A stretch of 64,000 nucleotides of DNA. Origin: Lojkania enalia (Eukaryota; Ascomycota; Dothideomycetes; Pleosporales). The stretch lies in contig ML986589.1 in NCBI GenBank assembly GCA_010094045.1, positions 613,502 to 677,501 of the forward strand. Reading direction: 5' to 3'. The notes below the pieces were generated by a model that was not told the DNA's origin, made no database searches, and saw nothing but the letters and a program-made list of their open reading frames with translations. The position numbers were made by a program, and so were the translations under genes. Below are positions 48,301 to 61,000 of this stretch, in pieces (the first letter of the stretch is position 1; each line of letters begins with the position of its first letter).

Positions 48301-48523
48301 CTACTTTATAAGTTAACCCCTTGCAGGAATACTAGGAATAAGGTATAATTGTTTCGCCTAAACAGTCTATACGATTAGTATAATAGTATCTACTTAGAGT
48401 TAAACGACGAAGGGGAGGTATTAGAAATATATATAGTCTCAGTAAAAACAGCGTACTAACCCTACTATATACTAGTTTAGAATAGGAAAACTCTCGGGCC
48501 GAGAGTTTAAAGAGGGAAGGTAG

Positions 48524-48892
48524 TATTATAGACATCTCTACGGGAATCCCTATACTAGACCTAATTAAAATCTAGAACTCTATATAGCTAGAAGAATAGA
48601 GCTAATATAAGGTACGTAACATATTTAGTAGCTCAGTTAACTAAGCAACTAAGTATACTTAGTAGCTCAGTTAACTAAGTAACTGAGTAAGAAGAAATAA
48701 TAAAGGAACTAAATTATATTTAATAACCTTACAACTCTAATCTTTATAGTTCTTTATAGTTAACTTAAATATCCTTTATATACTCTACTTATATACTTCT
48801 ATTATAAGCTTATAAGAATAATCTACCTCGCAGCACGTGATTACTCTTAGTTATTACTCCGCCCTATACCTAGCTAATTAGAAGCTGTTATA
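48524..48892 (+). repeat. Gypsy-2 3' LTR
   Basis: 369 bp, preceded by a purine tract and followed by the GTTTA target duplication. Confidence 0.9.
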
Positions 48893-50557
48893 GTTTAGGA
48901 TCGTATATAATCTATTATTAACCGTTACTAGTAACCGATTAATTAGTAGATTAGTAATATAATCTACCTAAATACTAAGAACCTTATAGTCTAGAAACTA
49001 AGCTAAAAGCTATCCGATTAATAGGAGGGACCTTTTAAAGTACTAGAATAGATTAGAAACTCGTACTATTTACAGCTACCTCTAGAATTAAGAATATATA
49101 ATATCTTCGCATCAAACCTACTATATAAAAACCCCTAGAACCCTCTACTAGGGTAAGAAGCTCCGAGACCACCCGCTATTACTATTAAGAGGGTAGAAGA
49201 GTAGGAGGTTGAGGAAATACTAGCTAGTAAGCTATATTATAAGACCCTTAAATACTGTATAAAATAGGTAGGATATAATCCTAACCTAGTCTAGTATAAA
49301 GCCTTAAATTTTATAGGTTCGCCTTATAAGTTAAAAGCTTTTTATAATAAGTATCCGAATTAGCTAAAACTCCTAAAAGCCCTAACTAAATAGATTAAGA
49401 TATACGAGAATAGTATAGAGAATATAGATTACCTAGTAGATAATAATATATAAGAGTTAAGTAGTAGATTTAAAAACTAAAGTATAAGCCTAAAATTACT
49501 TCTCTATAAAATCTAGAGGATCTAATAGTAGGCTATTAGATACTTCTCTAATTCTTTTCTCCTCTACTCTCCTTCCTTTTTCTTCCCTCTAGACTCCTTT
49601 TAAACTTCTTCTACCTCGTTTTTAACCGCCTAAGAGCGCCGCGATATTAGCTTAAAGGCTAGATACTAGAGCTTCTAGGGCCGAAACCTAATAGAGCAAC
49701 TTAGTACCCTAGTAGAATAAAACTACCTAGATACTAGCTTTAAAAAAGCTAACTTTCTAACTCTTTACAACCTAGGCTATAAGTACTAGACTATAAATAG
49801 ACTCTAAAATAGCCTTAAAAGCTACCTTTTTATCCTCCTTATCTCCTATATATTAGGCCGCTACTTATAGTTTAAGATAACCCTAGAGGACTAGAAACTC
49901 CTCCTTATAGTAGGAGGGGATCTATAAGTACATTAGTAGTAAGTACCCTACTAGTATTAGATGCGATTTATATAGGGTTATACTTTTTATTTTACAAGGT
50001 ATAATACTCGTATTTTTTTAATCTTAGAGACTAAAAGGTAAATATTATACGCCGCCCGCGGGCGAGTATATATATAGTCTAAAGGTAGATAACCTAGAAA
50101 ACTTTTAAAGAAGCTTTAGAAGGTAGGTAAAGTAGTATATTAATTAATTTTTTCTAAGAGGCGTTAATAATACTTTAATAATTAACGGTTTTAGGGACGT
50201 ATAATAATATATATAGAGTAGAAGTTATTGTTTAGTTAAGAAAGCTTAGTTAATAGTAACCTAGTAATATACTAAAGTTAGTAAATACTCGTTGCTATAC
50301 GCGACGAAATTGTAATATTAATAAACTATTATAATAGTAGTTACTAGCTAATATATAAGTTAATTATACTTATCGTAAAAACTTTACTTAATATTACGTT
50401 AATATATAAATGCATCTCTATAGGTAACTATATATATTAGTTCTTACTAATAAATACCTTAAAGAAATTTCTTTATACTAGAACCTATCTATAATAGCTC
50501 TAATTCCCTCCCAAACTAGCGTAGATAGGGACTATTAGCCTACGAGGAGAGGGGTAG

Positions 50558-50836
50558 TATAATAATACGAAGAAATTGTTCTACGAAAAGTTTTATATAT
50601 AACTTTATCCTAAAGCTTTTCGCTTATCTTATCTTACCCCCAGCTCTACCTCTTTTCCCTTCTATATATAGTTATATACTCCCTTATAAGTAGCTTAGTA
50701 GTTCTTCTATATCCTTTTATATAAGGCCTATAAGTGTTAATAGAATTCTTAGGTCCCTAAACCCCCACGTACTCTTATATACCTCTAAGTAGATTCGTGC
50801 CGCATTTAGACCTATTATCTTACCTATACTATTACA
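50558..50836 (+). repeat. Gypsy-1 3' LTR
   Basis: 279 bp, ends CTATTACA and is followed by the AGTAG target duplication at 50837-50841. Confidence 0.9.
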
Positions 50837-50841
50837 AGTAG

Positions 50842-51114
50842 AAGTATTCTATAGAGTTCTTCTATAATTATAAGAAATAATTATATATTATATATTAAAT
50901 ATTTATTATAGTAAATTATTATAGTAGAGAACTAGTTTTATTTAAAGTAGCCTTTTCTAAGTCTAAAACTATCTAAAGATTATAATCCTAATCTAATAGA
51001 AGACTAAACTTCTTATAGTATTACTTTACTAAATATATATTCATATTTTAGATAGTAACCTATTTTATATAAATTACGTTTATATTATAGTTTAATATAG
51101 TTAGTATTAACGTA
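50842..51114. other. RIP-mutated host flank, unassigned
   Basis: Between the Gypsy-1 target duplication and the next pogo element. Nothing recognised. Confidence 0.4.
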
Positions 51115-52107
51115 TTCTACTATCGAAGCAGCTAAACTATCGAAGCGGCCACTTTTTCTTAGTATTATAAATACTACGTACGATCTATAATAAATCTATA
51201 ATACAACCTTCTATTAATTTAATAAGAAGGTAGAATTGAGCTTGCCTTATAAGCGTATAAATTAGGCCAGTTTAAGAGTATATAATACGCTGCTATAGCT
51301 TTTAATATATAATATTAACAACTCTCTACTTAACTTTATAGAATCGCGTTTCGCTCTTATATACAACCAAATCGCTAGAAGCTTATAATAACCGAAGAAC
51401 AAATAATCGTATAATATATTCTTAACCTTAATTTATAAGGATTTACGCCCCGGCTATATAAGGTAGTAAATATAGTAGATAAACTATTAGGCGTATATAG
51501 TAGAATATCTATAGGAAAGAATTAGTCTAAACGATTTATAGCGCATATAAATAAGTTTAAAATAGCCTTTAATCGAATAAAGAATTGCTAAAGAAAAAAT
51601 AAGAGAATCTAGAGGTTATTAATATATAGTTTAAGCTCGTACGAGATATAATTGCGAAATATAGTATATATAATAATAATGTCTACAACTTTAATAAAAT
51701 AGGCTTTTAGATAGATATTATTAGTACTATAAAAGTTGTTATAGGTTTAGAACGTTGTATAAAGCCTACTCTTATATAGCTAGGTAATTATAAGTAGATT
51801 ATAGTTATCTAGAATATTTGTGCTACTGTATACGCGATTCTACTATTTATTATTTATAAAGGACGCGTCTATATCTTTATATAGTATAAAGAAGCAGGTA
51901 TACTATATAATTAGAAAATTTCAGTTTCTAAAAACGGCTGAATAAATAACGCGCTTAATCTTAAGTAGCTAAAGTACTTTAATAAGTATATAAAGATGCG
52001 TTAGATAGAATTATATAAGCTACTTATTTTAGACGGTTATAAAAACTACCTTAACTAGAAATTTAAAGATTACTATCTTATATAAAAGATTCTAATATTT
52101 TATATAC
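51115..52107 (+). mobile_element. Pogo/Fot1 copy, left half only
   Basis: Begins after a TA at 51113-51114 with a terminal repeat starting TTCTACTAT and containing ACTTTTTCTTAG, then the transposase N-terminus and DDE first half up to the equivalent of 30560 in the complete copy. It is cut by the Gypsy-1 LTR at 52108. The right half is not found downstream. Confidence 0.82.
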
Positions 52108-55100
52108 TATAATAATACGAAGAAATTGTTCTATAAAAAGCTTTATATACAACCTTATCCTAAAACTTTTTACTTATCTTATTCTACCCCCGGCTCCATC
52201 TCTTTTCCTATCCGTATATAGTTATATACTCCCTTATAAGTAGTTTAGTAGTTCTTCTATATCCTTTTATATAAGGCCTATAGGTGTTAATAGAATTTGT
52301 AGGTCCTTAAACCCCTATATACTCCTATATACTTCTAAATAAATTCGTACTATATTTAGACCTATTATTTTACCTATACTACTATATTATATAGAAGAAT
52401 TTAATACTACTAGTAATAGCCTTTTTAATAATATCGCATCGATTATTTATTTAACTATATCTAAATTTAAAATATACCTAATTTAGTTTAAGTTATAATA
52501 TTTATATACTATTATATTAAATTATTTAATTATTTAGATAGGATTTTAAAGACCTTTTATTAACCGAAGCTTTTAGGTTTAGAACTTCCTATCCTCTATA
52601 ATTAGGATTGCCTTTAGAAAAGCCGCGTAGAGTACACTTAAGTAAAAACTTAGAATCTACTAATAACCTATTAGAATTAGAGGTAATCGCTAATATCTAA
52701 CTATAATTTACCTTCTAATTCCTATACTAGAACTAATATACGCGTAAGTTATAGTAAGAGTAAACTTCTATCTACGCGTGTAGAACAACCGTTACCTTTT
52801 ATAGGGGGCCCTATAATAGGCGGACCCCTCTCTATAGGACCTATAATAAAGAACCTATCTAATTTAGAGGGAAATTAGAGTAAACTATTTTTTAAGGAAT
52901 AAATTACAATTTTATAAGAGAAGATTATACGTTTAATATAATAGAAAACTATTAGTTCTAATTAACCTCTATAAACTACTAAATTAGAACTAATAATACG
53001 CTAAGAAACTTTTACAACTCTTCTAGTAAGAAACCTTTTAACTATCTTTAAGCCCCTTTAAGCCTACTTTACTAAATATACGCTTAAGATCGAAAGCTTT
53101 ATAGATAGTAGTAAACTAATATTTAAATAATAGTAAGCCTTAATTCTAGACCAACTTAAGATTAATATAAATTACTATTAGATAGAGTATATATATATAG
53201 CGTTAATATAGAGATATATTTCTAATACTGCGAAAGGGTATTTAAAGCTAAAATACCTAGCTAAATTAGACTAGTATTAGTTTAAGAATACTAAATAAAT
53301 AATTTCGCTTCTATAATTGTATTTTATTATAGGTAATAAAGAGATAGAGGTGTAACAGGCGTTTTAGGTCCTAAGAATAAATAAGAGAGAAGTATTTCTA
53401 ACTTTTAAAACTTGCTTTATTAGTATAGTTATTAGGGGATCTATATCTTAATCTAAATAGTTCTTCTACTTATAGGATAAGATTCTCCTTAGTCTAAAGA
53501 TACTAAACCTTAGCTTTAAGCTTATATAGAAAGGCTTTTTTAATACTATAGTTGTCTACTTAACAGCCTATAATATAAAAAGGAGAAGTATTTCTAGTCT
53601 TCTAGAACGAACTATTAGCCTATAAGTTATAGCTAAAATAAATTCGGATTAGTACTAGAAGGTTTCTAAAAGTTTATCTAAGGTAATCTACGATTTAATA
53701 CTACTCTAATCTACCCTAGTATTAATACCTCGTTCTACTATAATCGCTCTCTAATAACCTAGTAAGACTTCTATACTTAAAAGGTATATAACTCTAGGTA
53801 ATTACTATAATTATAGTAAACTAGAATACTTCGCAAACGAATATATAGTCTTTAAAGTATAAGAGATAGAAGTTAAATAAGAGAAGATTAAGGAAGAAGA
53901 GTTTCTAAACGTAAATAAGTACTACCTAGATAGTTCTCGGGTGGGAAATAGAGACGCTTAAGAAAACTTTCTATCTTAGGTTTAAGTAAGTACAATTTAT
54001 TAAACATTAATTTATTATATTTATTTAGAGGAAAGTACTTCTAAATCTCTACTATTCTATATTTAAAAGGTATTAGTATATAATTAAACGCTCTTATTAA
54101 TATAGATACCTAAAGCTTTCTATTCCTTAATTCTATAGTAGCTAGATTACTCTTCTAAGCTCTATATATATCGATATAGTATTTACCCTTTAAAATTACT
54201 ATTAAAGGTTTTTAGGACCGAATCTAAACCCTAGTTAATTAGTATATCTACTTATACCTATAAATTAATAGGAGAACTATCCGAAACTATCTATTTATTA
54301 TTATAGATCTAGATACTTAGGATTATATTATTAGTATTAAATAGTTATATTGTTTTTAACTCTAGCTAGATATAGATAAGAATCGGATTATATAGCTCTC
54401 TAAGTATCCTACTACTTATAATCCTTCACCTCCTCTTCTTATATAATTAACTCAGCTAGTATATAATAAGGAGGTAGAGTTAGATATCTAGCGACGCGAC
54501 GTTCTATAGAAAAAGAACTAATATTAGTAGTCCCGCAGTCTAACTATCTATTATATTAAGGGTCTATTAAGACTGCTAAAACTATATCAGTCTTTTATAG
54601 CCTATAGTTTAAATAAGCTTAGAGCTCCTATACGCCCGTATATAATAAAGTTTAAACCTAATCTAAAGAAAGTCTATTCTTCTATTATTACTCTTATCTT
54701 AGCTAATACTTTCTACTTTAATATAAAGAGGAAAGAGAACGAGTTTTTCTCTATATCTCTATACGAAATCGAGCGGCTGATTAAAGATAAGTAAGCCCTA
54801 GAACTAGAAGATAAGGCTGAAAATAAAGTACTAGTAAATCTCCGATTACTATCTAAATACTATAGGTATTAGAATATATTTAGTAAAACTGCGGCTTATT
54901 AATTACTAGAATACTACTTTTATAATTATAAGATTATCCTTATAGAATCTCTTCCTAATAGTTACAGCCTATTATATAAGTAGAATATTAAAGAGCTAAA
55001 AGTAACTAAGAAGTATATTATAGATAATCTATAGTATAGGTATATTAAGTAGAGTTGGAGCTCTTTTATATTTCTAATCCTTTACATCTATAAACTTAAT

Positions 55101-55760
55101 AGTAATCTATATATCTATATAGATTATTATAAACTTAATACTCTTACCTATAAAGACGTATATCCGATACTATATATAGATAAACTTCTATCTAGGCCTA
55201 CTAAAGTAGTAATCTTTATTAAGTTTAATATTCGTACAGCCTTTAATAAGATTAGAATAAACCCTAGTTCTAAGGAATATACTACCTTTTAGACTTAATA
55301 TAGAACCTATAAGTATAAAGTTCTACCTTTTAGATTATATAATAGTCTAGTAACTTACTAGTACTATATAAATAATATACTAATCGACTACCTAGATAAC
55401 TTTTATATTACTTATCTAGACGATATTCTTATCTACTCTAAAGATAAGATGACATACGCTATCTACGTTAAGAAAGTTCTTAAGAGATTACGTTAAGTAG
55501 GGTTATAAGTTAATATTAAGAAGAGCAAATTTTATATTACTTAAACTAAATATCTTAGCTATATCCTATTAAATAAAAGCCTTAAGGTTGACCTAGAGAA
55601 GGTAGAAGTATTATATAACTAGTAGCTACCTACTACTATAACAGGTGTAAAATCCTTCTTAGGTTTTACTAGATTCTATTAATAGTTTATACTAGAATTC
55701 TCGCGTATTATAAAGCTAATTATCGTACTATAGAGCCCTACAACCTCTTTTATATAGACT
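52108..55760 (+). mobile_element. Gypsy-1 copy 2, truncated in reverse transcriptase
   Basis: Starts with a 279-bp 5' LTR (52108-52386) and continues through gag without the pogo insertions seen in copy 1, a zinc-knuckle remnant near 53805-53850, protease, and reverse transcriptase with YLDDILIYS intact near 55416-55440. It stops within the region after the reverse transcriptase core at a run of 13 A (55761-55773), where copy 1 continues. No 3' LTR. Many stops; inactive. Confidence 0.87.
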
Positions 55761-55773
55761 AAAAAAAAAAAAA

Positions 55774-57540
55774 GTTAATTTACTTAATACTAATAAGAGA
55801 TTTTATATATAATATACTTTTATCTAATTCAGAATTTTCCCTACTATCCTTTTAGTACGTACGAGCGTTATATCTAGTCTTACTACAGTTACTATAGTAG
55901 CGTTGAGCTGGCTAAGCCCTTTCTTAAGTATTAGTACTACGAGTCTTCTTAAAGGGCTGAAAGCCTATAAATACTTTAGCAGCTATATATAAAGATCTCT
56001 CGCTATATAATACTATACTACTATACTAAATATACTTTCTTTTATATGTTTTATGCTTAGTTACTTTTTCTAATTACCTTTTAAGCTTAGAATTACAAGC
56101 TTAAAGAAGTATATTCTAATATAGTATTAACTTAGCACCTTTTATAAATTGTAAGAATCCTTCTTATACCTCTTTTAGTAATTATACAAAGAACTTTCGT
56201 ATAAATATTAATTATAACCTAAATTTATATATATTACTTAGAGTTTTAGACTATTAGAAGTTTTCTTATAAAAGTAGTTTTAGTAGGGTATGTAGTTATA
56301 TATTAAGATAATCTAATATAACCTACGCGTTTAAAGGAATAATTCCTATTACTTTAAAGGCCTTTTAATAGTTCTTATACGTAAATACGTTAAAAAACAC
56401 GTTCTTAAAGGCTAGAAGAAAGCCTTTTTTATTAATATAGTAGACGCGTTAGCGCGCTAAGTCTTATACGCGCTATAAATACTTTAGCTTTAATAGTAAG
56501 AAGTAAACTATATTAAGAGGCTAAAGTATATATAATAAATAAGAAGGTATATAAAACGTTAGAATCTTTTATATAAAGTAGTAATTCTTAAATTCCTAGT
56601 TAAGGTAGCTTTTATAACCGTCTAAAATAAGTAGCCTATATAACTCTACCTAACGTATTTTTATATACTTATTAAAATACTTTAGCTACTTAAGATTAAG
56701 CGTATTATTTATCTAGCCGTTCTTAGAGACTGAAATTTTCTAATTGTATAGTATACCTACTTCTTTATATTATATAGAAATATAGACGCGTCCTTTATAG
56801 ATAATAAATAGTAGGGTTGTATATACAGCAGCGTAGATACTCTAGATAACTATAACCTACTTATAATTATCTAGCTATATAAGAATAGGCCTTATATAAT
56901 ATTCTAAACCTATAACAACCTTTATAGTATTAATAATATCTATCTAAAAGCCTATCTTATTAAAGTTGTAGATATTATTATTATATATGCTATATTTTAC
57001 AATTATATCCTATACGAATTTAAACTACGCGTTAATAACCTCTAGATTCTCTTATTTTATTCTTTAGCAATCCTTTACTTAATTAAAGGCTATTTTAAAC
57101 TTATCTATATACGCTATAAATCGTTTAAGCCAATTCTTTTCTATAAGTATTCTACTACGTACGCCTAATAGTTTATCTACTATATCTACTACCTTATATA
57201 GCCGGGGCGTAAATTCTCGTAAATTAAGGTTAAGAATATATTATACGATTGTTTATTCTTCGGTTACTATAAGCTTCTAGTAATTTAGTTATATATAAGA
57301 GTAAAATGCGATTCTATAAAGTTAAGTAGAGAGTTATTAATATTATACGTTAAAAGTTATAGTAGTATATTATACGCTCTTAAACTAGCCTAATTTATAC
57401 GTTTATAAGGTAAGCTTAATTCTACCTTTTTATTAAATTAATAGAAAGTCGTATTATAGATTTATTATAGTTCGTACGTAGTATTTATAATACTAAGAAA
57501 AAGTAGCTGTTTTAATAGTTTAGCCGCTTTAATAGTAGAA
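55774..57540 (-). mobile_element. Pogo/Fot1 copy, inverted, lacking one terminus
   Basis: Read on the minus strand from 57540 it starts TTCTACTATTAAAGC and follows the copy at 51115 closely for its first half, then the complete copy at 29571 to near its end. A TA lies outside the terminal repeat (57541-57542). At 55774 it ends next to the A run without the second terminal repeat. Confidence 0.82.
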
Positions 57541-57542
57541 TA

Positions 57543-57943
57543 TATTATATAAAATTAATTATATTATTAAATAAAAGTAAAACTCTATTAGAGAATAAGA
57601 ATACTTAGTTAAATAGAAGAATTATCCAAACTCTAAGAATAGTTAGAAGCTAGGAGTAAATATTAGTACTAATACTCTATAAGTATTCTAGAAAAAGAAG
57701 GGTATTAAATTAAAGATATTAAGTAAACCTATTAAAGACCGTAGACGCTTTTTAAAAAAGAAGAAGGATAGTTAAATTATTCTAGAGTATAACCTTTATA
57801 TAAACTTTCTAGTTAATATAGCTACTTTTACCTAGTTTTTCTTAAATTAAGGTTTTTTATAGGTGTTTAATAGTACTATTACTAGACTAAAATTATATAA
57901 ATAAGGTTTAAGAATAAATATCTATAAAATTAGGGTTATATAT
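57543..57943. repeat. RIP-mutated sequence, unassigned
   Basis: No element ends or domains recognised. It ends at the TATAT target duplication of the small element at 57944. Confidence 0.4.
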
Positions 57944-58062
57944 TGTTGGACGGAGGGCTTGAGGTATATTAAAGCTATGGAGGAAGCTATATATATGTGG
58001 GCATGCCAAGGCACTAATACGATCACGTGCGAGGGTAAACACCATAGAGGCACCCTCCAACA
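57944..58062. mobile_element. 119-bp TG..CA element with 5-bp target duplication
   Basis: Begins TGTTGGACGGAGGG and ends CACCCTCCAACA, so the ends form a short imperfect inverted repeat with TG..CA termini. The 5-bp word TATAT flanks both sides (57939-57943 and 58063-58067). Its composition is balanced, with CpA, TpG and GpC words and a CACGTG-like core (GATCACGTGCGAG), in strong contrast to its mutated surroundings. The size, ends and 5-bp duplication fit a solo LTR of a very short LTR element (TRIM/SMART type); a small MITE is the alternative. It has no coding capacity. Confidence 0.7.
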
Positions 58063-58067
58063 TATAT

Positions 58068-61000
58068 TAATATAGATTCTTTAATAATTATAAGAAGCGG
58101 TAATTCCCGCTATTAATACTAGAAGGACTATATTATAATATATTATAGACTAGAATAGTATATAGGAGGCGAAAATATTATATTATTCTAAATATAGTAC
58201 TAACCTAAACTATAAGATACTTATCCAGGGTATTATATTTATAGAAATATTGGAGAACCTGTTAATATCCGAAAAATCTACTATCTACTAATATTTATAT
58301 CTTACTACAGCCTTTTTAATAGGGAGAATAGGCTAAAAGTATTAGTATAGAATAATATAGTATAATATAGTCCGGATTAACTTATAGAGGACTTTATTTC
58401 CTTTACCCTAGTATATTTATTATTATCTATATTAAGAAGATCCTTTTTAGCCTTATACTTACGTACTATACTAATCTTAGTATAGTTCTAGCTAGTAAGT
58501 TTAATTCTAGATAAGGTCTTTCTATCTTTACTATTATAGGCGAATAGAAAGTTAGAATCTTTTTTACTAAGCCTAGATATTACTATTAATACTAGAATAT
58601 ATAAAAAAGGGTTAGAATATATATTTAAGTAGTATTTTAAACTCTTTAAACTAGTTAGATCTTATTACTACTAACGTAGGTAGTAATAAGAGCTCTAATA
58701 GCTTAATTAACCTTTATAATATACTCTAGTATAGATAGGTCCGGCTATAGATATATTAGCTATAAGAAGGTTAGAGTATACTATATTAGCCTAGAATATA
58801 TTTTAAAATAATCTTTATTATTCTTTTTAAAGTAGTAGAAATAGATATTATATTAAATACTTTTATAGAGATATTCTATTATAAGTAGGTTTAAAGAAGT
58901 AAATTTACAGTTACTATCTACTTCGTATAGTTTATTATAAGCTAGACGCTTTAAATAATAGAGATAGTAGATAGTATAGGGCTTCTTACCCTTAGTCTTC
59001 TTAATATAGCGCTTCTAGACTAGAATAAGTACTATATTATATACTATAGACCTATTAGGCGTAAATTAACTATTTATAAACTAGAAAGACGCTGAAGAGG
59101 ACGTAAGATAGGTATATATAGAGGAGTATAGTAAGAATAGAAAAATAGGCGGTAGGCAGCACAGGCAGCAAGTATATATATCTACTAACTCTTATTAGCT
59201 ATAAAGTACTCTATTATATCCTATATAGAGCTATAATAACTATACTAAATGTATAGCTAAAGACTGAGAGAATTATACTTATTAAAATAGTTAAGGAAGT
59301 ATAAGAATTAAAAAAGTAGAATAGGTAGGAGGAATAGTATTTTTATAATCAGCGTTTACTCTACTAGTATTATTTACTTATACTACTCTAGGTAGCAAGT
59401 AATAAAGATTTCCTAAGGGTCGACCTTACTAAATAAAAGTAAAAGTAGTAGTAATAATATACTACTTAATTTAGAAGAAACTCTAGATTATATAATAGTA
59501 CCTATCTTAGGGTAGCTCTACTAGTCTATTCTAGTAATATTTGTTCTCTATAAGCTATTATAATAACAGCCTTCTAAGTAGAAAGATAATATAATATCTT
59601 ATAATTTTAAGTTACGGGTTAATAATATAGAGTTATCTAACCTAGGGTTAAAATAGCCGAATTACACCCTATAGAGATAGTAGTAATTTATCTCTCTTTT
59701 ATTAGCTATTTCTTTTCTAAGAGAACTAAATATACGAATATTTTAGCTCTACTACTCTATCTATTATTACTATACTATAATCTATTATACTAGCTTATTA
59801 TAATTATTCTATACCTTATCTCTTTTAAGAATTTACTTTAAAAGAAGAAAATTTGTAATTTATATATTTTATTACCTTTAGTAATATTTTAAGAAGCTTT
59901 AAATAGAAGTTAGTAAAGTAATAATTTATAGATAGTAAAAGAACTTAGAAAAGAGTTAAACGTTTTATTAAATTACTATTTAAAAGCCTAGAACTTAATA
60001 TAATTATTATATTTTATAAGTACTAGGTTTTATATTAGAGTATAAACCTTAGCCTATATATTAGCCTAGATTATAATAGTTCTAGTTTATATAGTATAAT
60101 TAATAATATTATATTATAGCTAATATTAGATATATTTAACTACATACTAGGTATAGATTAAACTATTATTAAGTATACCTAGAAATAAGAAAGTATTATA
60201 AATAAAATAAATCTACTTATCTATTTATTATAAAGAGGGGGCTTTATATATTAAACTAAACTTAAGAATATCTTTAGTTTTTAATAAGAGGGTAACTAAA
60301 TTAAAGTTCTTCTTATTCTCTAATTACTTATAACTTATAACTATAAGAATTATGAAAAATTCCTTTACTCTATTAACTTTATAGAAAGTATAAGCTATTT
60401 TATTAAGATCTACTTTTAAGTTTTTAAAGCCTAAAGTCTATTTAAATAAGATTTTATATAAAGAATAAGAAGATTTAATTTATCTTTTAAGATAGGTTAA
60501 ATTAATATTAAAAGAAGGTTAGAATTATTATATATTTCCTTCTAAATTATAGATATTTAATCTATTTTTAGTTATAGTTTATAGTATTAAATAGAGTCTA
60601 ATATAACCTAATATTAACTTATAGTTAATTTTAACTTAGTCTATTAGATTAATATTATTATTATATTAGATAGCTAGAAGAGAAGTTTTAAATTTTTAAG
60701 AGACTCTACTTTTAGTCTAATTATTAATTTTAGGTATCTCTTAAATATATTTAGTAGGGGATCTAGTATATTAAAGATATTAGCTAGTTTTTATTTAAGT
60801 ATCACCCAACTTATTATTATTATTATTATTATTCTTAGAATCTATCTTCTAAGATTATTAGTAGTAATATATCTATTATATCTTATAGGTAGATTGGTTA
60901 TTAGAATTAAGATAGGGTAATTGTAGAGTAGGTCTAAGTTTAGCCTACTTCTTACCTTTACTTTTACTATATATTATACTAGCTATCTAAGTTACTAATA

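Larger units (their letters stand above)
42019..48892 (+). mobile_element. Gypsy-2 chromovirus, complete but RIP-degraded
   Basis: A 6,874-bp element with two 369-bp LTRs (42019-42387, 48524-48892) and a 5-bp target duplication GTTTA (42014-42018, 48893-48897). A purine tract (AGAGGGAAGG) precedes the 3' LTR. Read through stops in the plus frame: zinc-knuckle remnant near 43450-43500, protease-like VYILINSRVIKNFIA near 44585, reverse transcriptase 45200-45800 with YLDNVIMYS near 45549 (second Asp of the active site changed to Asn by G-to-A), RNase H (YLVVYYLRKLTPAE), integrase about 46600-47300, and a C-terminal chromodomain about 47690-47830 (YLIK-LGIDKYRN). It interrupts Gypsy-1 between integrase and chromodomain. 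CpA words survive on the plus strand while TpG is nearly gone. Confidence 0.92.
31798..50836 (+). mobile_element. Gypsy-1 chromovirus with nested insertions
   Basis: Outer limits are two 279-bp LTRs, 31798-32076 and 50558-50836, flanked by the same 5-bp word AGTAG (31793-31797 and 50837-50841). A purine tract (GAGGAGAGGGG) lies directly before the 3' LTR. Interior, read through stops: gag with a zinc-knuckle remnant near 37247-37290 (Cys replaced by Tyr/Ser), reverse transcriptase with a YLDN-type active site near 40068-40096, RNase H, integrase about 41250-41940, and a chromodomain about 49190-49400 (EVEEILASKLYY, WVGYNPNLV-like). Three later insertions interrupt it (33125-35007, 35050-36919, 42019-48892), plus a gap-linked duplication. 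Subtracting these leaves about 7.2 kb, a normal size for the family. Inactive. Confidence 0.9.

Noticed and set aside
29468..48535. Open frames of 60-67 codons inside the island (29468-29650, 36508-36699, 48332-48535)
   Set aside because: Chance frames in TA-rich mutated transposons; they do not follow the transposon reading frames.
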